Shown: positions 1 to 5,226 of the stretch, in pieces
How positions within the stretch are numbered: the stretch's first letter is position 1
Layout of the letters: every line of letters starts with the position of its first letter
Source of the DNA: CAVRZY01 sp963725415
Lineage (GTDB): Bacteria; Acidobacteriota; Terriglobia; Bryobacterales; Bryobacteraceae
DNA length: 5,226 bases
Direction of reading: 5' to 3'
Assembly: GCA_963725415.1 (NCBI GenBank)
Contig: CAVRZY010000122.1
Coordinates: 1 to 5,226, forward strand
Position numbers and translations under genes: made by a program
The notes under the pieces: generated by a model
Seen by the model: the letters and a program-made list of their open reading frames with translations, nothing else
Databases searched by the model: none
Told to the model about the DNA's origin: nothing

Positions 1-941
1 CGGGCATCGCGGTGACGCTCGCCTTGGGTGGGCTTCGCACTACCATCCTCAGCCGCACCGAACAGGGCGCCAGCCAAGGGCTGGAAAAGGCCCATTCGCA
101 GATTCGCCTGCTCCAGGAGAACGGTCTGGCCCAGGCGGATCGCGCTGCGCGAGCGCTCGAAGAGCTGAGCGCGTGCGCGAGTTTCAACCAGACCATTGCC
201 GCCGCAGACCTGGTGATCGAGTCGGGGCCGGAGAAGATGGAGTTCAAGCAGCAGATCTTCGCCTCGATGGATTCGATCGCCAAGGCCTCCGCGGTGCTGG
301 CCAGCAACACTTCGGGACTGAGCATCACGGAGGTGGCCTCGAAATGCACCCGGCCGGAGCGGGTGCTCACGACTCACTTCTGGAACCCGCCCCATCTGAT
401 GCCGCTGGTCGAGATCGTCAAGGGCGCGAGGACCTCCGATGAAGTTGCCTCCGCGGTGTGTGCCCTGCTGACCCGCTGTGGCAAAGTCCCGGTCGTGGTA
501 AAGAAGGACCGCCCCGGCCAGCTCGGGAATCGCCTCCAGCAGGCCCTGTGGCGCGAGGCGGTGAACATCGTGGCGGAGGGGATTGCCGACCCCGAGGATG
601 TGGACTTGGCCGCCAAGACCGGCTTTGGCCTGCGCCTGCCAGTCTACGGCATCTTCGAGCACGCCGATGCCGTCGGCCTAGCGATGGTCTTCGATATCAT
701 GGACTACATCTCCCGGGACCTCTACAACCAGCCCAAAGCTCCGGACCTGCTAAAAGAAATGGTTGGGCGCGGGGAACTGGGGGCCAAACACGGCAGGGGT
801 TTTTACGATTGGTCGAAAAAGGACCTCCAGGCGGTCCTGGACCGCCGTGACCGGTTCGTGATGGAGTTCCTGCGTTCGAGTTTTGGCAACCGCTCCCTGA
901 CGGTCGCGGCCCAGCAACCGCTTCCGAGCCGCGAGCGTTAG
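1..941 (+). CDS. 3-hydroxyacyl-CoA dehydrogenase family protein, 5' truncated by window edge
   Basis: NAD-dependent oxidation of an L-3-hydroxyacyl-CoA to a 3-ketoacyl-CoA, as in beta-oxidation-type pathways, is the family reaction; the substrate here is unknown. The first in-frame codons read G-I-A-V-T-L-A, the end of the Rossmann GxGxxG-GIA motif, so the true start and the dinucleotide-binding loop lie upstream. The GTG at 12 is not the real start. Numbering from it, the catalytic set fits the family: Ser101 in SNTSG, His122 in THFWNPP exactly 21 residues later, Glu134 twelve after the His, and Asn173 in PGQLGNRL. The C-terminal dimerisation domain runs from about 168 to 267, with EHADAVGL and the closing GRGFYDW. 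A tail of about 40 residues after GFYDW looks poorly conserved. HFWNPP, in place of HFFNP, resembles the lambda-crystallin/gulonate-type and short hydroxybutyryl-type branch. The stop is TAG at 939-941. The kinase gene follows in the same direction, probably co-transcribed, with no obvious metabolic link. Confidence 0.9.
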   Translation, partial: GIAVTLALGGLRTTILSRTEQGASQGLEKAHSQIRLLQENGLAQADRAARALEELSACASFNQTIAAADLVIESGPEKMEFKQQIFASMDSIAKASAVLASNTSGLSITEVASKCTRPERVLTTHFWNPPHLMPLVEIVKGARTSDEVASAVCALLTRCGKVPVVVKKDRPGQLGNRLQQALWREAVNIVAEGIADPEDVDLAAKTGFGLRLPVYGIFEHADAVGLAMVFDIMDYISRDLYNQPKAPDLLKEMVGRGELGAKHGRGFYDWSKKDLQAVLDRRDRFVMEFLRSSFGNRSLTVAAQQPLPSRER

Positions 942-952
942 CGGGCGGTCTC

Positions 953-1408
953 ATGCGCCAGCGCATCGTGATTCTGGTTGGACTGCCCGGTTCGGGAAAG
1001 TCCACCTATCTGGAACGAATCGGGGCTACGGCGCTGTCTTCGGATGCGGCCCGGCTTCTGCTGGCGGATGATCCCACCGACCAAAGCATCCATCCGAGGG
1101 TCTTCGCCACCCTTCGCTATCTGCTCCGGCAGCGACTCGTCATCGGCCGATCCGTAACCTACATCGACGCCACGCACCTGACGCCGCGCGAGCGCCGGCC
1201 TTACATCCACATCGCGGAACTGTACGACTGCGACATCGAAGCTCTTTTCTTCGACGTTCCAGTGGAGGTATGCCTGGAACGGAACCGGCGGCGCCACCGG
1301 GTGGTTCCCGACGAAGCGGTTCTCCGGATGGCGGCCAAGCTGGTCCCTCCCACCCTGGAGGAAGGTTTTTTAAAGGTTACGGTAATGCCTCAGTCCCGGG
1401 GGCAATAG
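953..1408 (+). CDS. AAA_33-type P-loop kinase / ATP-binding protein, C-terminus rewritten by a MITE
   Basis: A 151-residue P-loop protein of the AAA_33/polynucleotide-kinase-like group. Such proteins phosphorylate small molecules or nucleic-acid ends, but the substrate here cannot be named. The Walker A motif is GLPGSGKST (10-18). Ser-Ser-Asp31 with Arg34 matches the acceptor-binding SxDxxR region, DATHLTPRERR (72-82) matches the usual DATN..R segment, and CLERNRRRHR (107-116) is the arginine-rich lid. PPTLEEGF (132-139) is the typical end of the fold. It lacks the extra phosphatase or ligase domains of larger relatives and is probably cytoplasmic. ATG 953 is chosen because the P-loop strand begins right after it; only a weak GGGCGG precedes it. 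It lies 11 bp after the dehydrogenase stop. Residues 144-151 (VMPQSRGQ) and the TAG stop come from the left arm of the inserted element. Without the element the protein would end ..KVTIVRD, which fits the family better. Confidence 0.8.
   Translation: MRQRIVILVGLPGSGKSTYLERIGATALSSDAARLLLADDPTDQSIHPRVFATLRYLLRQRLVIGRSVTYIDATHLTPRERRPYIHIAELYDCDIEALFFDVPVEVCLERNRRRHRVVPDEAVLRMAAKLVPPTLEEGFLKVTVMPQSRGQ
1374..1381 (+). repeat. Left target-site duplication AGGTTACG
   Basis: Eight bases AGGTTACG abut the left end of the inverted-repeat element and recur in the same orientation abutting its right end. The site lies in the last codons of the kinase gene, next to an AT-rich TTTTTTAA stretch (1365-1372). 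Confidence 0.87.
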
Positions 1409-1445
1409 CCTGTCGAGCCGGGTAGGATAGGCTTCCAGCCTGTCC
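1407..1445 (+). other. Alternative hairpins inside the MITE
   Basis: GGATAGGCT (1425-1433) pairs with AGCCTGTCC (1437-1445) across a 3-base loop, nine pairs including one G-T. The same segment can instead pair with AGCCTGTC at 1407-1414 (eight pairs including one G-T, 11-base loop), because AGCCTGTC occurs as a direct repeat on both sides. The two folds exclude each other. A palindrome GTCCGGAC (1442-1449) overlaps the second arm. Seen directly in the sequence; any function is inference. Confidence 0.6.
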
Positions 1446-1469
1446 GGACCCCTTTCGAATACCGCCCGA

Positions 1470-1487
1470 GACAAGCTGAAGCTTGTC
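1470..1487. terminator. Compact hairpin in the MITE, possible bidirectional transcription stop
   Basis: GACAAGC (1470-1476) and GCTTGTC (1481-1487) form a 7-bp perfect stem with a TGAA loop. With the 22-bp outer arms it gives the element a multi-branched fold lying between two convergent genes, where a terminator would be expected. No T-run follows on either strand, so a classical intrinsic terminator is not supported; the fold might only slow polymerase or protect 3' ends. Confidence 0.35.
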
Positions 1488-1510
1488 CCACGGCCCCCGA
1501 GACTGAGGCA

Positions 1511-2821
1511 TTACAGGTTACGATTGTCCGCGATTGAAGGCGGCTTCGGTTCCTTCCACAGCCGCAACGCGAAGGCCCAGGCCAGGGAAGGAAGGAGCGC
1601 GAACGAACCGGTCAGCCCGGCCAGCATCCGCACCGGCATGCCCCAATCCACCAGGCTCCCCGCCGCGTAGCTGGTCATCGACCCCGTCAGGACCAGGAAG
1701 GCGAAATCGGTCGAGAAAACGCGCCCGCGGAAGCGGTCCTCGGTTTGGAATTGCAGCAAGGTAGTGGAAAACACCCAGACCACAGAGGTGCCGGCATTGG
1801 CTGCCACCACCGCCAGGCAAGCCGTCCACAACGAGGGTGCAGCGGCGAGCCAAAGATAGCCCAGCGCGCCGGCCAGGAAGCCGATCAGGATCCCACGACG
1901 GAGGCGGGCGTGCCGCTGTCCGGTCCAGTATCCTCCAAAAACCGGGCCCAGCAGGGCGCCCACGCCGCGCGCGCCCATCAAGAAGCTCATGCTCAACATG
2001 GCGCCGCGCTGCGGGTCCAGCCCCCCGATGGCCCTGGGGAATACCCGCTCGCCGAACAACGGCAAGAAAACCCAGTGCGCGCCCAGCAAGCCCAATCCGG
2101 CTTTGACCAGCAGCGTCGCCAGCAACCGCTTGTCGCGCGTGACATAGGAGACGCCCTCGGCGACGGGAGAGAAGTCCGCCAGGTCCCTCGGCCGCAGGGG
2201 CTTGGCTTCCGCCAGGTGCGGTTCGCCGAACTGCATGCTGCGCAGCAGGGCCGCCGAGATCACGAAGGACAGAGAATTCAGAATGAAAACCGTGTCCCGT
2301 CCGAAGATAACCGCTACTACTCCGCCGGCCGCCGAGCCCACCGCCAGGATCAACGACCAGCTCATCGAGGAGAGCGCGTTGGCGACCACCAGGTCCTCGC
2401 TCTCGGTGATGTTGGGAACGATGGCGCTGCGGCCCGGCTCGAAGAACGCCCACATCACGGTTTCCAGCAATAGCAGCACGTAGATCAGCCACACCATCTC
2501 GGCGCGGCTGACCAAGAGCATGCCCAGGACAATGACCGCGCGCGCCAGATCAGCGAAGATCATCACGTGCCTTCGGCTCACGCGATCGTTGATGACCCCG
2601 GCGCTGGGCGCAACGAAGAATTGCGGCAGCACCTGTAAGACCACGGCTAACCCGACGGACTTCGCGCTGTGCGTCAGCTCCAGCAGCAAGCTGTAGATGG
2701 CGATGGTGTACAGCCAGTCGCCCATCTCGCTGATGATCTGCGCCAGCCACAACCGGCGGAAATTGCGGTTGGCGCGCAGCAATCGCCAGTATGCCGAGAG
2801 GGAGACTGCGCCGTGCGCCAT
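1511..2821 (-). CDS. Major facilitator superfamily transporter (MFS_3 / EntS-like)
   Basis: A 436-residue inner-membrane protein with about a dozen hydrophobic segments, the usual length for a 12-helix MFS carrier. Helix 1 covers roughly residues 25-47 and helix 2 about 56-77. They are followed by the cytoplasmic loop G-VIN-DR-VS-RR (75-84), a variant of MFS motif A, and then DLARA. A second-half FRGRVFS loop matches the DUF894/MFS_3 group, whose known members include the enterobactin exporter EntS and macrolide-type efflux proteins. The cargo is unknown and export is likely. There is no signal peptide apart from helix 1. The ATG lies one base after the trpS stop (TGAGATG), so translation is probably coupled to trpS and the two form one transcript; no clear Shine-Dalgarno precedes it. 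The final codon pair CTG-TAA uses bases of the right arm of the inserted element. The empty-site reconstruction gives CTT-TAA, so the protein is unchanged. Confidence 0.88.
   Translation of the reverse strand: MAHGAVSLSAYWRLLRANRNFRRLWLAQIISEMGDWLYTIAIYSLLLELTHSAKSVGLAVVLQVLPQFFVAPSAGVINDRVSRRHVMIFADLARAVIVLGMLLVSRAEMVWLIYVLLLLETVMWAFFEPGRSAIVPNITESEDLVVANALSSMSWSLILAVGSAAGGVVAVIFGRDTVFILNSLSFVISAALLRSMQFGEPHLAEAKPLRPRDLADFSPVAEGVSYVTRDKRLLATLLVKAGLGLLGAHWVFLPLFGERVFPRAIGGLDPQRGAMLSMSFLMGARGVGALLGPVFGGYWTGQRHARLRRGILIGFLAGALGYLWLAAAPSLWTACLAVVAANAGTSVVWVFSTTLLQFQTEDRFRGRVFSTDFAFLVLTGSMTSYAAGSLVDWGMPVRMLAGLTGSFALLPSLAWAFALRLWKEPKPPSIADNRNL
1515..1522 (+). repeat. Right target-site duplication AGGTTACG
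   Basis: Second copy of AGGTTACG, starting at the base after the right terminal repeat. On the - strand it encodes the penultimate residues of the MFS protein. Identity of all eight bases suggests either a recent insertion or constraint from the coding sequence. Confidence 0.87.
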
Positions 2822-2822
2822 C

Positions 2823-3812
2823 TCAGGAGCCGGTGTAGAGGCCCATGCGCGTTTTCACCAGCTCGACAGTCGAGTTGGCGATGGGAGCGACCCGCTCGGC
2901 GCCTTCGCGCAGCACCCGCGCTACGTGGCCCGGCTCGGAGACAATCTCGCGATAGCGCTTCTGGAACGGCTCCAACTGAGCGATCGTGATTTCAGCCACC
3001 TGCTTCTTCAGCTCGCCGTAGCGCATGCCTTCAAAATGCGCGCGTATCTGCTCGCTGGTCCAGTCGCTGAAGGCCTGGTAGATGTTCAGCAGGTTTTCCA
3101 CTCCGGGACCCAGGATCCGGAAGTCCACCGCCGGACTGGAGTCGGTGGTGGCGCGCATGATCTTCCTGCGAATGCTGGCGGGCGGGTCCAGCACCGCGAT
3201 GGCGTGGCCGGAGCCGGGCGCCGACTTGCTCATCTTCTTGGTGGGATCGTCCAGACCCATGATCCGCGCCCCCACCGTGGGCAGGCTGGTCTCCGGCATG
3301 ACAAACGTCTCCCCATACAGCGAATTGAAACGCTGGGCCACGTCGCGGGTCAGTTCCAGATGCTGCGCCTGGTCTTCCCCCACCGGCACGATGGCGACCT
3401 GATACAGCAGGATATCCGCGGCCATCAGCACCGGGTATTGAAACAGCCCGTCGCCCACGGTTTCCTGTTCGGCCGCCTTGGCCTTGTACTGGGTCATGCG
3501 ACTGAGCCAGCCCACCGGCGTCACGCAGGTCAGCATCCAGGCCAGTTCCGCGTGCGCGTGAACCGAGGACTGCACCATGATGGAGCTTTGCCTGGGGTCG
3601 ATGCCGGCCGCCAGGTACAGGGCCGCCAGCTCGACGATCTTGGACCGCAGCTCGGCGGGGTCCTGGTAGATCGTCACGGCGTGCAGGTCCACGATGCAAA
3701 AGATGGCCTCGTAATCGTACTGGATGCGCACCCAGTTCTTCAGAGCGCCCAGGTAATTGCCGATGTGCAGATCGCCCGAAGGCTGCATTCCGGAGAAGAC
3801 TCGTGGTTTCAT
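2823..3812 (-). CDS. trpS: Tryptophanyl-tRNA synthetase
   Basis: A class I aminoacyl-tRNA synthetase that charges tRNA(Trp) with tryptophan in the cytoplasm. The 329-residue length is normal for bacterial TrpS. It starts MKPRVFSGMQPSGDLHIGNY; the HIGH-type signature is HIGN (16-19), after the conserved SGxxPSG stretch (7-13). Other matching parts are QSSVHAHAEL (81-90), the Trp-pocket stretch VLMAADILLYQ with Asp133, VPVGEDQAQHLELTRDVAQRFN (142-163, broken here only for naming), and KMSKS (193-197) in DPTKKMSKSAP. The ATG at 3812 is preferred over the upstream in-frame ATG at 3863, because the longer form would add 17 unconserved residues and run into the divergent rlmD gene. The first base upstream begins a 29-bp gap filled by a hairpin, and no strong Shine-Dalgarno is visible. 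It is the first gene of a trpS-MFS unit; the pairing has no obvious functional logic. Confidence 0.96.
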   Translation of the reverse strand: MKPRVFSGMQPSGDLHIGNYLGALKNWVRIQYDYEAIFCIVDLHAVTIYQDPAELRSKIVELAALYLAAGIDPRQSSIMVQSSVHAHAELAWMLTCVTPVGWLSRMTQYKAKAAEQETVGDGLFQYPVLMAADILLYQVAIVPVGEDQAQHLELTRDVAQRFNSLYGETFVMPETSLPTVGARIMGLDDPTKKMSKSAPGSGHAIAVLDPPASIRRKIMRATTDSSPAVDFRILGPGVENLLNIYQAFSDWTSEQIRAHFEGMRYGELKKQVAEITIAQLEPFQKRYREIVSEPGHVARVLREGAERVAPIANSTVELVKTRMGLYTGS

Positions 3813-3841
3813 GCTAGATAGGGCTGAAAGTCCTATCCTAC
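3813..3841. repeat. Hairpin repeat filling the trpS/rlmD divergent gap
   Basis: GATAGG (3817-3822) pairs with CCTATC (3832-3837). The stem continues inward through G-T, C-G and T-A to a GAA loop, nine pairs in all. Read on the - strand, the segment starts GTAGGATAGG, identical to 1422-1431 inside the MITE; about 21 of 25 aligned positions match if two single-base gaps are allowed. It is the whole space between the trpS ATG and the rlmD GTG, so it would lie in the 5' leader of whichever gene is transcribed through it and could affect translation start. No -35/-10 pair fits in 29 bp, so promoters must extend into the genes. Confidence 0.6.
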
Positions 3842-5055
3842 GTGATCGAAGCGGCGCAAACAAACGCGACTGAAGTTCTCATCGAGAAACTCGTGTATGG
3901 TGGGGACGGGTTGGGACGTGTGGAGGGGCAGGTGGTGCTGGTTCCGTTCGTGCTGCCCGGGGAGCGGGTGCGGGTGGCGGTCGGGCGCGAGCGGGCTGGC
4001 CTGCTTGAAGCCAGGCTGCTCGAGGTGCTCTCGCCGGTCCCCGAGCCGCACCGATCCGCCGTGCCCGCATTTCCAGCGCTGCGGCGGCTGCCAGTACCAG
4101 CACGCGGGCTACCAGTTCCAGCTCGAACAGAAACGGCTCATCCTGGAGGAGGTGTTCCGGCGTGTCGGGAAACTCGAGCCTCCACAAGCGGAGGTGATCG
4201 CCGGGCCGCCGTGGGAATACCGCAACCGCACCCAGCTCCACCTCCAGGGCGGCGAAATCGGATACTTTGAGCACGGCTCGCACCGGCTGTGTCCCGTCGA
4301 GCGCTGCCCCGTCTGCTCTCCAAAGATCAACGAGACGCTGGCCGCGCTGCGCGGGATGCTGCGCGATCCGCGCCTCCCGCACTTCGTGGAGTCCATCGAG
4401 CTGTTCAGCAACGAAACAGAAGTGCAGCTCAATGTTCTGGTGACGCAGCGGCCGGTGTCGCGCCGCTTTTTCGAGTGGTGCGGGGAGCGATCCCGGGCCT
4501 GGTTGCAGCCATCGACTATTCGGCGGCTGGCGCAACCTGGCGCGTCCGCCACAGGTCCTTCTTTCAGGTCAACCGCTTTCTGATCGAAGCCCTGCTCGAG
4601 CGCGCGCTGGCCGGGGCGGAGGGGGAAACGGCTTTGGACCTGTACGCGGGGGTTGGCCTGTTCTCGCTTCCCCTGGCGCGCCGCTTCCGAAAGGTGACCG
4701 CGGTGGAATCCGCCCGCAGCGCCGCCGCCGACCTGGAATTCAATGCCGCGCGGGCGGGGCTTTCCGTGGCAGTTAAACAAAATGCGGTGGATTTGTTTTT
4801 GCTCAGATCTCACCCAAGCGCCCGACTTCGTGCTGGCCGACCCGCCCCGCGCGGGGCTGGGCAAGCGTGTGGTTGCGGGAACTGCTGCGGCTGCGGCCGC
4901 CCCGCATCACCATCGTCTCCTGCGACCCGGCCACGCTGGCCCGCGATCTGGCCCCGCTCGCCGCCGCCGGCTACCGCATCGAGCGCCTCACGCTGATCGA
5001 CCTGTTCCCGCAAACCTATCACATCGAGACAGTGACGCACCTCAGGAACGGTTGA
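3842..5055 (+). CDS. rlmD: 23S rRNA (uracil-C5)-methyltransferase, RlmD/RumA family, interrupted by four frameshifts
   Basis: SAM-dependent formation of 5-methyluridine in 23S rRNA (U1939 in E. coli RlmD). Domains are complete but spread over three frames. An N-terminal TRAM domain (VEGQVVLVPFVLPGERVRV) runs from GTG 3842. An iron-sulfur region, CPHFQRCGGCQYQH with a later CPVERCPVC, is read from about 4047. FFQVN and the SAM motif DLYAGVGLFSLPLA are read from about 4490, ADPPRAGLG from about 4806, and the catalytic SCDPATLARDL with IDLFPQTYHIETV from about 4872. The implied changes are one extra base near 4046, one missing near 4488, one extra in 4793-4806 and one extra near 4872. Repaired, the protein would be about 403 residues, normal for the family. 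All catalytic and cluster residues survive, which favours sequence error over decay. RlmC or TrmA-type specificity cannot be excluded; the Fe-S cysteines favour RlmD/RlmC. It is divergent from trpS. Confidence 0.85.
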
Positions 5056-5056
5056 T

Positions 5057-5226
5057 TCACACCGCGCTTCTCAGGACCTCCCGGATGCGGCGGGCCACGA
5101 TCTTGGCCTCGCCCGGCTGGAGCATCCACACGCCCACCGCGAGCTGCTCTCTGCCTCCAGGGACTACCTCGATCGAGGGGCTCGCCGTCGCGCAGGTGGC
5201 GTACCACCTCGGGAACGCTGATCTTG
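5057..5226 (-). CDS. C-terminal end of a probable SelA-like PLP-dependent enzyme, partial and frameshifted
   Basis: Only the last roughly 56 codons are present; the gene continues past the right edge. From the edge one frame gives ISVPEVVRHLRDGEP. After the GGGG run at 5177-5180 (CCCC on this strand) the sense continues one frame over as IEVVPGGREQLAVGVW, then MLQPGEAKIVARRIREVL and a TGA at 5059-5057. Removing one C from the run gives ..DGEPSIEVV.., a natural join. The pattern of a helix, a short IEV strand and a final GEAxIVARRIREVL helix resembles the small C-terminal domain of SelA-like/fold-type I aminotransferases. This is recall of family style without a catalytic lysine to see, so the identity is tentative. 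Its stop lies one base from the rlmD stop, with the two genes convergent. Confidence 0.45.
   Translation of the reverse strand, partial: RSAFPRWYATCATASPSIEVVPGGREQLAVGVWMLQPGEAKIVARRIREVLRSAV

Larger units (their letters stand above)
1382..1514. mobile_element. 133-bp MITE-like element with 22-bp terminal inverted repeats and 8-bp target duplication
   Basis: The left arm 1382-1403 and right arm 1493-1514 are inverted repeats: the outer 14 bases (GTAATGCCTCAGTC and its complement) pair perfectly, then one C/A mismatch (1396/1500), then seven more pairs (CGGGGGC). Pairing stops outside at 1381/1515, exactly where an 8-bp direct repeat AGGTTACG begins on each side. The element has no room for a transposase, so it must be mobilised in trans. 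Inside are two short hairpins and palindromes, described separately. It sits at the junction of two convergent genes and supplies the stop codon of both. GTAA ends plus an 8-bp duplication are the hallmarks of the IS66 family, so a parent of that type is a reasonable inference, not proven. The alternative, a chance terminator-like palindrome, is unlikely given the exact direct repeats. Confidence 0.88.

Noticed and set aside
12..14. GTG as the start of the dehydrogenase.
   Set aside because: The in-frame codons before it give G-I-A of the Rossmann motif and the fold lacks its first strand, so the gene is cut by the window edge.
1366..1372. T TTT TTA in the kinase frame, the classic -1 slippery heptamer, ten bases before the structured element.
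   Set aside because: The phase is right, but the tail it would add (to a stop at 1422-1424) looks random, the downstream stem partner is over 90 bases away, and the site already existed before the insertion. It is most simply an AT-rich insertion target.
1745..2473. Long + strand open frame opposite the MFS gene.
   Set aside because: It is a GC-rich antisense shadow: low-complexity composition, no recognisable domain, while the - strand frame is a clear membrane protein.
2697..3821. 374-codon + strand open frame opposite trpS.
   Set aside because: It is the complementary-frame shadow of trpS, His/Arg/Gly-rich with no family features. TrpS signatures on the other strand are unambiguous.
3813..3863. 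Longer TrpS start at 3863.
   Set aside because: The extra 17 residues precede the conserved MKPRVFSGMQPSG start and would overlap the divergent rlmD coding region.
4109..4864. 251-codon - strand open frame across rlmD.
   Set aside because: Its composition is typical of an antisense shadow, and the + strand carries ordered RlmD motifs throughout.
4046..4875. Programmed frameshifting to make RlmD.
   Set aside because: Four shifts of mixed direction in one gene without consistent slippery sites, plus a fifth in the neighbour, fit indel errors or decay far better.

Overview
The window is GC-rich bacterial DNA made of short, tightly packed housekeeping and metabolic genes. GC content, protein style (TrpS, RlmD-type methyltransferase, P-loop kinase) and gene density suggest an uncultured soil-type bacterium. 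Acidobacteriota is my best guess, from recall of protein flavour and not from a search. There is no rRNA, tRNA, CRISPR array or transposase gene.

Layout. The left side holds, on the + strand, the 3' part of a 3-hydroxyacyl-CoA dehydrogenase gene (1-941) and, 11 bp later, a small AAA_33-type P-loop kinase (953-1408). Facing them on the - strand is a two-gene unit, trpS (3812-2823) followed after one base by an MFS transporter gene (2821-1511). On the far side of trpS, divergent and only 29 bp away, is a 23S rRNA m5U methyltransferase gene of the RlmD family (3842-5055). It meets head-on, with a single base between stop codons, the 3' end of a gene running in from the right edge (5226-5057, probably a SelA-like PLP enzyme).

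Most notable structure. Between the convergent kinase and MFS genes lies a complete miniature inverted-repeat element of 133 bp (1382-1514). It has 22-bp terminal inverted repeats (21 of 22 pair), starts with GTAA, and is bounded exactly by an 8-bp direct repeat AGGTTACG (1374-1381 and 1515-1522). It looks like a non-autonomous transposable element with its target-site duplication. Removing it rebuilds an empty site in which the two genes overlapped by 27 bp. The insertion left the MFS protein unchanged and replaced the last four residues of the kinase with eight element-encoded ones. A related hairpin sequence fills the 29-bp gap between trpS and rlmD, so a dispersed hairpin repeat family seems to be present.

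Sequence quality. From about 4046 to 5180 the reading frame breaks five times, four times in rlmD and once in the oppositely oriented last gene. In every case the conserved protein continues in another frame, and most breaks lie at or beside homopolymer runs. The first 4 kb have none. Clustering by position across two genes points to base-calling indels near a contig end more than to two decayed genes.
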